Origin: Amphimedon queenslandica
Lineage: Eukaryota > Porifera > Demospongiae > Haplosclerida > Niphatidae
DNA: 30,914 bases
Assembly (NCBI RefSeq): GCF_000090795.2
Contig: NW_003546341.1
Coordinates: forward strand, 114,584-145,497
Direction: 5' to 3'
Of the stretch, positions 19,322 to 28,800 are shown piece by piece. Under the pieces are notes generated by a model. That model did not search any database, was not told where the DNA came from, and worked only from the letters and a program-made list of their open reading frames with translations. A program made the translations under genes and the position numbers. Numbering within the stretch: the first letter of the stretch is position 1; each line of letters begins with the position of its first letter.

Positions 19322-21869
19322 AATGTAAAAACATTACTCTTATTATTCCTGATACATTTCAACAGTCTGGCCCACTGAATAGCTTATGAGTATCACATGA
19401 GTGATGTGTTAACAATGCCAATACAATACAATATACACTACCATTGTATTCAACCATAATAGCTTAATAAAGAGAGGGGGAGAGAGAGAAAGGGAGGGAG
19501 AGAGGGAGGGAGAAAGGGAAAGAGGGGGAGAAAGAGAGAGAGAGAGGGAGAGGGGGGGGGGAGAGGAAAGGGAAAGGTAGAGGAAGAGTATAGAGGACAA
19601 AGCCTCAGAGACAGGATAATTATTTATAAAAGAAAACATTTCCTCCATTCTAAGTACATGTACACATACACAGTAATAATGCACTGTACATACCAATGGG
19701 TACATCTACAAGTACACTATATGTACATGTACATATGAGAGGCTTCTAGGAATGAGACCACAATGCAATATAGTACTGATTGACCCGTTTTAGTAACAGG
19801 ATAGGGTGTAGCCTTGTGGTTTGGGATTAGGATACCCACATACAAGGCATGTAAGTATTATACATTTATATGTAGATGCTCCGTGTATACATTATACATC
19901 AAAGGCATGTAAACAGGAAATAGCTTCAGGTACTACTGGTAATTAAAACCAGTCATAATTGAATTGGGAGAGGCTGCTGCATTTATTGGAATTCTATTGA
20001 GATATTAAGTGCTTTTTATAGTAAATACATGTACATACAAGTACATGTACATGTACATATCAATGAGGATTAACTTAAAGCACTTAGAGAATGTATGTAT
20101 AAATACATGTGACTGTTGTGTGTGTGTGTGAGAGAGTTGTATGTTTTAAAAGGAACTGACACATAACATATATACAAAACAAAGACTCACACCTGTCCCC
20201 TCTCTCTTACTACATACTTTGTATGTTCATTTCAAAGGAGTCCGAGGCGGTTCCATGGTCATTAGCAGCGTTTATATTGTATGTCCCAGCGTGCTTGAAC
20301 AAGAAAGGAGGAGTAATGATAATCTGACTCTGAGATGATGCGAATGGTAGAAGGATTATACCATCCGAAGACTGAATCGCATTGCCGTTATGAGTCCAAG
20401 TGAAATTTGGTTGAGGGTTTCCGGTAACTAACATACCAAAAGTCCTATCGCTGGAGTAAGATCCATCAAGCCTTGTTACTTCCTTAACACCGGAAATAAC
20501 GGATGGATTAGCTGTAGAGGAGAGAGAAAGAGGGGGAAAGAAAAGAGAGAGAATAAACACTGAATAAAATAACACCATGTTACTAAACCAACAATTAAAC
20601 TGACAAGGCTAATACTCTCTTTTAAGGAATTATAGACACACTCACATGACAGAGTCTAATCACAAGTTTAATACAATAGACTAGGAACAATAAGGAGATG
20701 GTTCTCATTCCAGTCACATATAGTGGATTAGACAATAAAGGAAACAGCTAATGAACAGTTTAGACATTATAATTCAATAGACAGCAGTGCAAGTTAGAGC
20801 TATCTAATAATAATGAGACTAAGCATCTTTCCCTCTCTCTCTCTTTTCTTCTTTCTTTTTAAAACTTGGCATATTAATATAAAAAATTCCAACAATGTCC
20901 TGTTTACTCCGAAGTTATGAGGTATTTTGTTTGTTTTTAGTCTATGAATGAGCTGCCATTGATTCCAGTACATTTACACATTGCATTTGAGTGCTTTGCA
21001 CCATGTACCACTGAATGGAGAGTGTTTATAACCTTTACTATACTGTATACTCCTTATCTCTCTCTCTGTACTTACAATTAAAACTCCATATCTCAAATTA
21101 CATATAAATAAAACACTGCAATTCTCTCTCTCTCTCTATCTTTCTCAGTTACAGTTGTATTTTCTCTTTACTAAAATTAAAATATATACTAACTCTCTCT
21201 TTTAACTTACAAGTTGTTACGATTATAGTCTTAGTGTCTTCAGGTGCTTTACAGCGATAGACACCGACATCAGTCTCAGAAAAATTCTGGAACCTTAGGG
21301 AGATCTTCCCATCGTCGATCACAAAGGCATATACAGCATTACCCGTAGTGTCATCAGGACTGGTGTGATTCAGGAGCAATTCAGTACCATTTTCTAGGAC
21401 ACGGTACCATGCTTCGTATGGAGGGTTAAAGCCTGACTGGACTGCACCGGAGATAGTGTAGTTGAGTCCTGGAGAAAGGGAGATGGAGCGATTCGGGCTA
21501 CTTTCCGTGGGGAAGACAAGGTGGAGACTTTGCCCACTGGAACGCTCATAAGAGTCTTGCTTTATTTCTATTCTTAGCTCTGTTGGTTGAGCTGTAGGAG
21601 AAAGAGAGGGAGGAAAAGAGAGAGAGAGAGAGATAGAGATTAGATTATCAAATTAGTGACTGCCTAACATAATATGTACATGCATATTTAGGTCAGTCCG
21701 TGAAAGTAAATTTGTTACTCCAAATCAACACACACAAAGTTGTACACAAACACACAAGCCCCAACAGGAAAATAATCCACAAAATAACTACAAACCAGCT
21801 CTTACCAGAGGCTAGCCCGCCAACGGAGACGAAATATGCCAGAACAAAGAGTATAAATCTGCCGGGCAT
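10993..21869 (-). CDS. Ig/FN3 transmembrane receptor (whole gene, 11 coding exons)
   Basis: Minus-strand exons: 21806-21869, 21211-21591, 20218-20511, 18968-19261, 16188-16562, 15293-15625, 13777-14094, 13166-13215, 12521-12999, 11745-11840, 10993-11308. All have GT-AG boundaries and compatible phases (all Ig/FN3 exons are phase 1-1). The sum is exactly 3000 nt, giving 999 residues. Layout: signal peptide 1-~21; Ig1 22-148; Ig2 149-246; Ig3 247-344; Ig4 345-469; Ig5 470-580; FN3 581-686; membrane-proximal 687-830; TM ~831-856; tail 857-999. A shorter form stops at 12406 in the TM exon (900 aa). There is no kinase, phosphatase or TIR domain. Role inferred: cell-surface recognition or adhesion with signalling through tail motifs. 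AATAAA on the minus strand (10937-10942) lies ~50 bp past the long-form stop. No close named family recognised. Confidence 0.85.
11309..12405. other. Introns 10 and 9 / short-form 3'UTR
   Basis: Apart from exon 10 there is no coding signal. 11447-11543 holds nested inverted repeats (CTATAGTTT/AAACTATAG outside, GGTGCTGT/ACAGCACC inside). 12211-12317 is a long interrupted (GA)n tract. The 12376-12405 end is the 3'UTR piece copied at 5443. Confidence 0.55.
11745..11840 (-). CDS. Receptor exon 10: ITIM-like motif
   Basis: 96 nt, acceptor CTCTCCAG, donor AATG|GTGAGT. Joined to the internal donor of exon 9 it reads ...HQNSKI-R-ALIRRRSSPYAAVNR, then SSVGATDPPPPSNKW. S-P-Y-A-A-V fits the ITIM consensus (S/I/V/L)xYxx(L/I/V). 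The RRR stretch follows the TM, as expected for a cytoplasmic stop-transfer signal. Confidence 0.78.
12406..12999 (-). CDS. Receptor exon 9: membrane-proximal region, TM helix, short tail
   Basis: Acceptor TTAACAG, phase 0. It encodes a Cys-bearing extracellular region (VSDSDAVQVFLKDEIS..., IRTWINGDPVLTSGVAKV), perhaps SEA-like in general pattern (weak), a Thr-rich stalk (TIITTTEPTTDG), then TM residues ILVAVVAGAVILLEAVIIVI and LFCALW with a Glu in the middle. Read through, it gives the tail RCVCDRKKKWFC... ending LNLYTTV then TAA at 12406-12408 (class I PDZ-ligand-like end, T-T-V). An internal donor GATAAG|GTGTGT at 12521/12520 leaves phase 2 and fits exon 10. No canonical AATAAA seen after the short-form stop. 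Confidence 0.85.
   Translation of the reverse strand, partial: VSDSDAVQVFLKDEISKAVSSSCSCTFPSSQLINGTILCPATDSEQLILRVFVVSTDTVTSAAVVSHIRTWINGDPVLTSGVAKVTFDTSCPVNISNNQVPICMDTIITTTEPTTDGLSDSFGSNTDILVAVVAGAVILLEAVIIVILFCALWHQNSKIRCVCDRKKKWFCKIVTDCDDGSHPGKCGEPELNLYTTV
13166..13215 (-). CDS. Receptor exon 8: 50-nt linker exon
   Basis: It joins phase 1 from the FN3 exon to phase 0 of the next: ALIQFKAGPFLGCSNGR. Acceptor TTTGTAG, donor AAGA|GTAAGC. Short, but both splice sites and both phases fit, and it restores the frame of the TM exon. Confidence 0.75.
13257..13690. repeat. 177-bp tandem repeat, ~2.4 copies
   Basis: Units start with ATCAATATGTATCA-like sequence at 13257, 13434 and 13611, an exact spacing of 177 bp. 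Each holds TTTTTTGGCCA, AAAAAACCATGGGCTA, TACAGGGATTTTTTCAGATTT, AATTTAAGTCGGAAT and CTCAAACTTTCTACACAGCA. Lies in intron 7 of the receptor. Inverted relatives are at ~26450-26750. Confidence 0.85.
13777..14094 (-). CDS. Receptor exon 7: fibronectin type III domain
   Basis: 106 codons, phase 1-1. FN3 hallmarks: STALIQWTVPS (Trp of B strand), SYFIRYGTSRNN (C strand), LTHDTLYYYQVVSTNTFGE (the L...T.Y...V...N..G.. pattern). Ends LRTTRLG. One domain only. Confidence 0.85.
14095..15292. other. Receptor intron 6
   Basis: Non-coding, with a (TAA)n run near 14136, degenerate CCTAAC-type motifs at 14178-14215, and a long (GA)n tract at 14920-15000. No additional phase-1 Ig exon seen. Confidence 0.5.
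15293..15625 (-). CDS. Receptor exon 6: Ig-like domain 5
   Basis: 111 codons, phase 1-1. IRFNCSISIPTG (Cys), HFNWFMDND (Trp), GEAKYRCSVVLG (Cys), ending NSTVNIIG. The intron acceptor has a (CT)n/(CA)n tract. Canonical disulfide pair. Confidence 0.88.
15626..16187. other. Receptor intron 5
   Basis: Non-coding. Contains a (CT) tract beside the exon 6 acceptor (15629-15655) and a ~40-bp (ATT)n run at 15970-16009. Nothing else seen. Confidence 0.5.
16188..16562 (-). CDS. Receptor exon 5: Ig-like domain 4
   Basis: 125 codons, phase 1-1. The acceptor CCCTCCAG before TTCCTCC is preferred over a CCCCACAG 14 bp inside, because only the first keeps phase. Encodes GGMVNLTCRVT, ANINWSIG and SVSDSGLYKCGVIS: full Cys-Trp-Cys, longer than domain 3 (V-like). 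Donor GAAG|GTAAATT. Confidence 0.88.
16563..18967. other. Receptor intron 4, containing the assembly gap
   Basis: The longest receptor intron. (CT)n at 16565-16618 abuts the exon 5 acceptor. Other tracts at 17135-17235, 17445-17493 and 18719-18810. TACATG repeats near 18150-18175 and 18880-18900. No phase-1 Ig exon is visible, but the gap hides an unknown length. Confidence 0.5.
17236..17444. other. Assembly gap (209 N) inside a (CT)n tract
   Basis: A run of N flanked on both sides by CT dinucleotide repeats. The true length is unknown and the repeat probably caused the gap. Confidence 0.98.
18968..19261 (-). CDS. Receptor exon 4: Ig-like domain 3 (I-set)
   Basis: 98 codons, phase 1-1. Canonical: GTPFEITCND (B-strand Cys), ITWSFNN (Trp), GLDHAGVYKCESVNAAG (F-strand Cys and G strand). 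Several N-x-S/T sequons. The acceptor is preceded by a ~50-bp (CT)n run (19271-19318). Confidence 0.9.
19262..20217. other. Receptor intron 3
   Basis: Contains (GA)n tracts at 19271-19318 and 19472-19590 and TACATG repeats at 20025-20058. No coding signal seen. Confidence 0.5.
20218..20511 (-). CDS. Receptor exon 3: cysteine-free Ig-like domain 2
   Basis: 98 codons, phase 1-1, acceptor CTCTACAG. I-set-like spacing with GNPQPNFTWTHNG (C strand) and FKHAGTYNINAANDHG (F/G strands of the usual D.G.Y.C.A.N..G form). Both canonical cysteines are replaced: the F-strand position reads YNI, and no Cys occurs in the exon. Either the fold survives without a disulfide or this is a degenerating domain. 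Confidence 0.8.
20512..21210. other. Receptor intron 2
   Basis: AT-rich, with short CT tracts near 20517-20550, 20830 and 21055-21145. No coding or structured element recognised. Confidence 0.45.
21211..21591 (-). CDS. Receptor exon 2: Ig-like domain 1 (half the Cys pair missing)
   Basis: 127 codons, phase 1-1. It encodes AQPTELRIEIKQDSYERSSG through a V-set-like fold: AWYRVLENG (C-strand Trp), then SETDVGVYRCKAP (the F-strand D.G.Y.C). The B-strand position where a Cys is expected reads SLSPGLNYTISG, without Cys, so the normal intradomain disulfide cannot form. N-glycosylation sequons include NRS, NYT, NGT, NHT and NFS. Confidence 0.8.
21806..21869 (-). CDS. Receptor exon 1: signal peptide
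   Basis: ATG at 21869-21867 opens MPGRFILFVLAYFVSV followed by GGLAS: a basic residue, a hydrophobic core and small residues before the expected cleavage site. The donor is CTCTG|GTAAG (phase 1). This fixes the translation start of the gene. Confidence 0.85.
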
Positions 21870-22230
21870 CCTTCCGAAGAGATATTCTGGATTTACTTAA
21901 ACTGCAAGAGATATCTGTGTCCTTGAATACGACGACAATGTAGAGGAGGTGAAGGAGAAACGATGGAGCAGGAGAAAAGGTATGAATTCCAATAAGAGGA
22001 GTAAAATCGCACAATGTGAGCTGCAAAATCAGCAAACAAGTTCACCTGACAAAGAACACGGGACGACTTTTCGACAGGACAGGGACAAGACTAAAGCTTT
22101 CTCTCTCTCTTTTAAAGAGACTAGAAGAAAGCTTCTTTAACTAGTAAACAAAACAATACAAAACACTATTCTGAAAGAGTTTCATCTCCTCGGAGATGGC
22201 TTATATAATAATGCGAGATCGCCATTTTGA
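21870..22230 (-). promoter_or_regulatory. Receptor 5'UTR and putative core promoter
   Basis: On the minus strand a TATATAA box lies at 22201-22207, with a YY1-like CAAAATGGCGATC at 22217-22229 just upstream. A start site near 22170 would give a ~300-nt 5'UTR. Inside it AAGCTTTCT and AGAAAGCTT (about 22092-22133) can pair as a hairpin. No transcript data, so the start site is a guess. Confidence 0.4.
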
Positions 22231-22443
22231 ATTACTAGTACTAGTCTAGTAGACCAGTTACTCCAGTATGCAAGACTGGTTTGAAACCCACCAATTGAAT
22301 ATCAATTAATTAACTATTATTAATAGTTATGAATATTTAATGAGCACCTAAATGCAGAAGTTTAAAAACTTAACAGTTTTGAACAGGATCTGTAAAGAAA
22401 ATATCACAAAAAATATTAAAGTGCTAGCTTCCATATAAAAGTA

Positions 22444-22620
22444 CAGTCAAACCTGTCTATTCTGGACACCTTGGGACCCAATAAAACTGCCTTTATTAAA
22501 GAGGTGTCCTTATTTCAGAGGTTCATTAATACACATTACTATTGTATTGGGACTGACACTACCTGTCCTCATTATAGAGGTGTCCTTATTTTAAACTGTC
22601 CACAATAGCAGGTTTGACTG
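22444..22620. mobile_element. 177-bp TA-flanked MITE (Tc1/mariner-pogo type)
   Basis: Terminal inverted repeats of ~27 bp begin CAGTCAAACCTGTCTATT on the left and, reversed, CAGTCAAACCTGCTATTG on the right. Both ends are flanked by TA (22442-22443, 22621-22622), the target duplication expected of Tc1/mariner-type elements. No coding capacity. Confidence 0.8.
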
Positions 22621-22873
22621 TACTTCTCTTTGTACAATGGTATTTGAACAATGGCCTCTTATAATTATAATAATAGCTGTAATATAAAATCATTAAAAAG
22701 AAATGTACAGCAAATATAATATAGCAAAATAAATAATTATTTAAGTTACTACTCTCTCTATCTCACACACTCAATCAAGAGAGATACTACTAGGTACATG
22801 TATATAACACAATAACTAAATTAATAACTACAGTCGATTAATTATTAATAATAGTTAAATTAGCTGTGAGAAA

Positions 22874-25800
22874 CTAGGAACCAAATTCCTCGGTGCTGGA
22901 ATCAATCCTTTTAAACTCATAAGCGCCTCTACCATCAAATTGCATAACATACTAATAGGAATAAAGAGAGAGAGAGAGAGAGGGAGAGAGAGAGAGAGAA
23001 ATGAGTGGACGTGAGAGCTGTCACAAGAGAAAAATGCAAAACAAACGAGAGAAACAAATTCTAAATTCTTTTCCGTGGGTACATGTACATGTACGTGTTG
23101 CTACACAGCTGCTCTTAAACTTAAACACATAAAGACACTTTATTGGTTCCTGCAATTTTGATATTAAAATTGATATTTCATGTTGGACTGTCATAACGTG
23201 ATTCACACCCACGCGTGCAATTATAGTAAAGTAATTATAATTAACGACTATAAATATTTTAAAACTTTCCCCTTTATATTTAATAAAATGGACACACACA
23301 CACAAACAAGCAACAGTTTCAGTGATTAATTATTAATTAATTTTAAAAATGCTTTGAAGTAGAGAAGTGTCCTCATTTCAGAGCTACTTTTGTATAGGCT
23401 TGTACCAATTAGGACATTACAAAATGTCCTCATTATAAAGGCTACACTGTAATGTAATACAGTAAACATTTGACAATTAAACACAATTAATCTTAGCTAT
23501 CTTTCTCTCTCTCTGTGCTAACCTCATGATGTTGCCATAGTGATTTCCTGTGAGAGACTGTGAATAACGTTATACCTTTCTGTAGAAAGGAAGCAGAATG
23601 GTGGAGAGAGGAAGAGGGAAGGAGAAAGAGAGAGAGAGGGAATAGCTATAATATACACATATATATGTACATGTACATGTGGAAACTGAAAGCTTAAGTG
23701 AAAAAAGATAGTGAGAACTCTCAGTAGAGGAACAAAATCAACAAATTGAGAGTAACAATTCAATACTTTCTAGAACTTAAGTTGCATATGCTAATCCGCG
23801 AAAAAATAGAAAGTTTTGTTCCTCAATAATAAAGCACTAGATTATAGAGCATAAGGAAGTTGGTGATTAATGATTGAAACAGGAGACATTAACACTTTGT
23901 GTTTCATTATATCATTAGAATAAAAGAAGACACTACAAACCAACACAATATGAGTACAAACAATAGCTCATAAGCACATGTACATGTACATCATATACAT
24001 GTACATGTACATGTACGTGTACATGTAATACAGGTGCTACTCTTTCTCCTGCTGCCATGACAACAAGATACCCACCATAGTCACATCAGGAAGGAGAGAG
24101 AGGGGGAGGAAGACAAAGAGAGAGATAAGGGAGAGAGAGAAAGGGGGAGAGGGAGAGGAGGAGAGAGGGGAGGGAGAGGAGGAGAGAGGGGGGGGGAGAG
24201 AGGGTTCTGCTCTTACCTCCCTACAGTGAGTATATATGTATCCCTCCACATCAACACTGACTGCACTAGTACACTCATCAAGAATAGCAAACTGAGGTTG
24301 ATGGTAGAACAACCTGGCCATCTTTAAGAGAGAGGGAGGGAGAGAAAGGAGAAAGAGAAAGGAGAGGTTTATAAGATTTTAAAAGAGAGAGAAGTATATT
24401 ATATAGTTTAATAAAACAATAATAGTCTCTCACGGCCATTCTTTGCTTTTCGCCACCACTTAAAACATCCATCCAATCCTAAAAGAGAAAGAAAGATGTA
24501 TACATATATATACATTTGTTTACACAAACATGTACATAAAGTGATGGTAGTACTATCGATAATGTCACATGATGCTTCACACATGGATCTGGTTACTACT
24601 ACACCAGTACCACATCCTTCACATTCATTAGGGCCACAAGCCACACACATTCAATTAAATAATTCATTTTATTTATTATTCATTTAAGTAAACATCTACT
24701 GTACATATAGATGTAGAGTATTTTAGTGAATATTGAAACTGTACTGCAATTTCTAATTCTGTTTATACATACCATATTACCATATTATACACACAAAACT
24801 GACACATATATGTACATGTACATGTACCATAACAGCAAGCAGTGATTGCATGAAATTTAATGCAACGCATAATAATAATAATATTATGATAATTTGAAGA
24901 ATGTACATTATTGCTTAACTACCTGAAATGCATCCCAACCACGTTCTCTTTCTAAAAGATACTTGAGCTGAACCTGAGGGAGGGAGAGAGAGATGGAGGG
25001 GGAGAAAGAGGGGGAGAGAGAGGGGGGGAGAGAGGGGAAGGAAAGATGATGAAAGATAGAGGACAGGGAGAAAGGAAAGGGAGAAAGATCAATCACAAAT
25101 AAATCACAGAACAGGACGAGCATAGCATGAGAGCGGAAACATGTGACGCGTGGAATGTCACTAGTACACATCTCAAGACAATTGCATCATATCTTTATAA
25201 TTACACAAATTAGGATCGACATTATTGTAACGTAATAGGAATCCTGTGGTTTAATGACGTCTTGTTTTATAGTATCACATGGCATGATTAAAATATTTTA
25301 AATTCCACAGACAAATTTACAATACATACTTAACCTTATCTCAAAGTGTAAATATACATGTTTTTAAATTACGTAATAAAGCATATTAGTAGCTAATCTT
25401 ACAATAAATATTTAAATTTATTTCAAGGAGTGGATATGTATAAGCATCAGCCTCTACATAATGGACACTTTGAAAGTGTCTCTGTTATACAGAGGTGTCC
25501 TTTATGTGGAGGTTATTTTATACAGTAAGGAATGTAATTGGTACACTAGGTGCTGTCCGTTAAATGGAGGTGTATGCTATAGAGAGGCTATACTCTCATG
25601 CTGATGTGTTAAGATTTGAAAACAATAAGAATGAATGAGACAAATAGTCTAGGATATTCAGTGAAGTCATATGTCTAACATAAACAGACAAACAGAAGGT
25701 AAGGGCTAGTAAACAACTCAGCAAACAATAAACACAGAAGCCAGCAATAAACAGTCACACTTCATCATGTACAGTCTAGCAGGACACCATTGGGCCTGCA

Positions 25801-28800
25801 CTACCTGTCCTTAATACATGTACAGTGTAGCCTCTTTATTAAGGACACCATTGGGCCCACACTACCTGTCCTTAATACATGTACAGTGTAGCCTCTTTAT
25901 TAAGGACACCATTGGGCCCACACTACCTGTCCTTAATACATGTACAGTGTAGCCTCTTTATTAAGGACACCATTGGGCCCACACTACCTGTCCTTAATAC
26001 ATGTACAGTGTAGCCTCTTTATTAAGGACACCATTGGGCCCACACTACCTGTCCTTAATACAGAGGTGTCCTCATTTCAGAGGTACTTTTGTATAGGCTT
26101 CTACCAATTGGGACATTACAAAATGTCCTTATCATATATAGAAAGGTGTCCTTATCTCTATCTTTATTTAAAGGTTACGCTGTACGTAAATAAAATATTA
26201 TAATCAATTTAATTACGACTGTATACAATGAAGAGATTATTCTAATCGTGTGTTTACTATCAAAAAATCATAAAAGTGTGAACACACTTCAAACCACATT
26301 CACATACAACTTGTACTTATTCATTATTATAATATTATTAATAATACAGACATTATTTACTATCCATTAATTAATATTCATATATACTGCATCCAATAGA
26401 TTAATATAATGAGTTATTGGATCATTAATTCAGCCTATAGTCTATTAAAAAATGGCTCCGAAATCACCTCCAAAATTCATTACATTTTCTAATACATATT
26501 GATGCCCTTATGCTGTGTAGAAAGTTTGAAGTGATTCCAACTTAAACTTTTCAAGTTATGAGCATTTTAAAAAACGGACCAAAATCTGAAAAAATCACTG
26601 TACTATATATAGCCCATGGTTTTTTCCAAAAAATGGCCAAAAAATCACCCCCAATTTTTATTACATTTTCTGATACATATTGATGTCCTTATTCTATACA
26701 GCAAGTTTGAGCTGATTCCGACTTAAATTTTTCAAGTTATGAGCATTAAAGATCTAATCTTACCAAAAACACTAATATTAATATATTTAGTTTCACCACA
26801 TAGAAAAGAAGCCATAGCAATCTCCAACCAACAACACTCATTAATAGCAGCTGCTAGAAACCAAAGAACGCAACCAAAAACTAATAAAGTAACTACATGT
26901 ACTTAAAAATGGCTTCCACTAGAACACATATTAATACATATACTAATAATGCTAATGCTTTGTAATGTAATTATAGCTCATGTTTACTAGTAGACCAATT
27001 GCTAGTGTTTCCCACTTAACTGGTTGAGCAAGAATTAAGAACATGCAAGTTACCATGGTAACTGTGATAGAGTAGTAATAACAAGAGAGAGAGGGAGGGA
27101 GGAAGGGAGAGAGAGAGAGAGAGGGAGAGAGAGGGGGGAGGGAGAAAGGAGGGTAGAACAGGGTTGTTATTATCATTAGGCTCACAGACTTAGAGGCACT
27201 GTATTTATTATGAATGATCAATGCCAGCTGGACTGGTGGTACATTGTTTGATATTATGAAAACAATAAAATATGTTCAGGAACACATCACATGACAATTA
27301 ATCACAAAAATACAAACAAGAGGAGAGAGAGAGAGGGAGAGAGGAGAGAGGGAGAGAGAGGAGAGAGGAGAGAGGGAGAGAGAGGAGAGAGAGAGAGAAG
27401 AGAGGAAGAAGGAGAGAGAGGGAGAGAAGGTGACATCATTGCTTTTCTTTGTGAAACAGAATTCAAGGTATTTTACAGTTTCATGTCAACAATTTGCAGC
27501 AGCTGCCACTAATAGGCAGAACATGTGCTGAGTAACCAAACACAGAATGACATAATGTTCATGTAAACAACATATTAACAACCTTTAACAATACATACAT
27601 GCACATATACATAGTATAAATACACACACACATACATACATACATGTACATGTACATGTATATTGATGGTGTTTGTCTGTGGAGGGCATATGATACCATT
27701 AAAGTGTCTAATGGTTAATGGTTTCACAATAATGTGTGTGTGTGTGTGTGTGTTGTGTAGTGGATTTGGTTACAGTAGTTTGTGCACCTGTTAAAATAGA
27801 ACTACCCTATCTCTTAGGGTATTAGAACCCATAGAATATACTAATAAATATAATAATATACTGAAACTATAATGGCTAATGGACAATGAATCATACAATA
27901 GTTGACTTGAAGCAATAAATGCAGTATAGTACTTATGGCTCCATTAAACATGCATCAGGAAATACATTAAAAAGGTGGTCTAACTTATTAATTATTCATA
28001 TGCAATATAAATGTGCACTAACTTATTAACTATTCATAGTGGGAGTGGCTTAATTAATTGTATTAACATTTAATTAACAACACACTAGCCAGACCCATTG
28101 AAAGTGGGGGTAAAATTACCTGGGGGGGACCAGCAAAAATAAATGGTTATAAGTTAAACTAAACTGGAAGCTCCTGCTATAAAATTCACCACTTTGTTAT
28201 AAACTTAAAAATGTAACTTAGGCTGCTAAATCACCAAAAATAATTATACAACTAAATTTGTAACAAATTGCAAAAATAAACTTCCTCCAATAATTTCCAG
28301 ATCAAATTAATGACATTATTATTAATTATATCTTTATTATATACACACACAAAGAAATATCCACTATAAAATTGACCATTAAAAAAAATTAACTTAGCAT
28401 GATCAAAACAATGACATAATGTGGCTGCTAAATCACCAATAAAAAGCTATTTTTTAATCACAAAATAAAACTTTCTCTAATAAAATTAATCTTACATACA
28501 CAATAGTACAATCCCTATTATCATTACCTTGGTTAGATATTCCTCCAGTACTTGGTCTGATATTCCTTTCTTCAGCTGCTCCTCATGAGTGTCAGGGTAT
28601 ATCACCTGATCCCTTAACATGCCTAGTGTCATGTACGGTCGCTATGGAAAAGGGGGAGGGGTCAAGAGGTGTAGTTATTAGTGGGAGGGGTCAAGAGGTA
28701 GGGGTGTGGTTATTAGTGGTAGGTGGTTATGGGTTACCTGTGGTATGTAGAATAGTTTGCTTTTGTGTGGTTTGACAAGACGACCTCCAAATAACGGCCA

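Larger units (their letters stand above)
19264..27428. repeat. (GA)n/(CT)n microsatellites beside minus-strand splice acceptors
   Basis: Purine runs on the plus strand lie directly outside many minus-strand exons: 19271-19318, 20517-20550, 21602-21640, 22965-22999, 23600-23640, 24323-24360, 24978-25090; similar ones are at 11845-11862, 15634-15655, 16565-16618 and 28805-28830. On the coding strand these are CT-rich and act as polypyrimidine tracts. Other long runs (14920-15000, 19472-19590, 27083-27155, 27318-27428) are deep in introns. Confidence 0.75.
24974..28527. other. Long ABCD3-like intron (3.5 kb) rich in repeats
   Basis: The protein reads continuously across it (EEYLTK|VQLKYLL), so no exon is missing here. 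It contains (GA)n tracts at 24978-25090, 27083-27155 and 27318-27428, MITE-derived sequence at ~25443-25600 and 25770-26184, inverted relatives of the 177-bp repeat at 26450-26750, and a weak ~185-bp duplication (28168-28310 and 28352-28490). Confidence 0.7.

Noticed and set aside
18150..24025. TACATG repeats as palindromic regulatory sites
   Set aside because: They occur all over the window as simple-sequence runs with no consistent position relative to genes.
24037..24090. Continuation of the ABCD3-like exon into [11 protein letters not shown]
   Set aside because: The exon ends at a good donor (GAG|GTAAGA) and the true next exon, [15 protein letters not shown], is at 23523-23579.
26760..26950. 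Exon-like segment on the minus strand with AG...GTAAGA borders
   Set aside because: The ABCD3-like protein is continuous between the flanking exons and the segment matches nothing I recognise.
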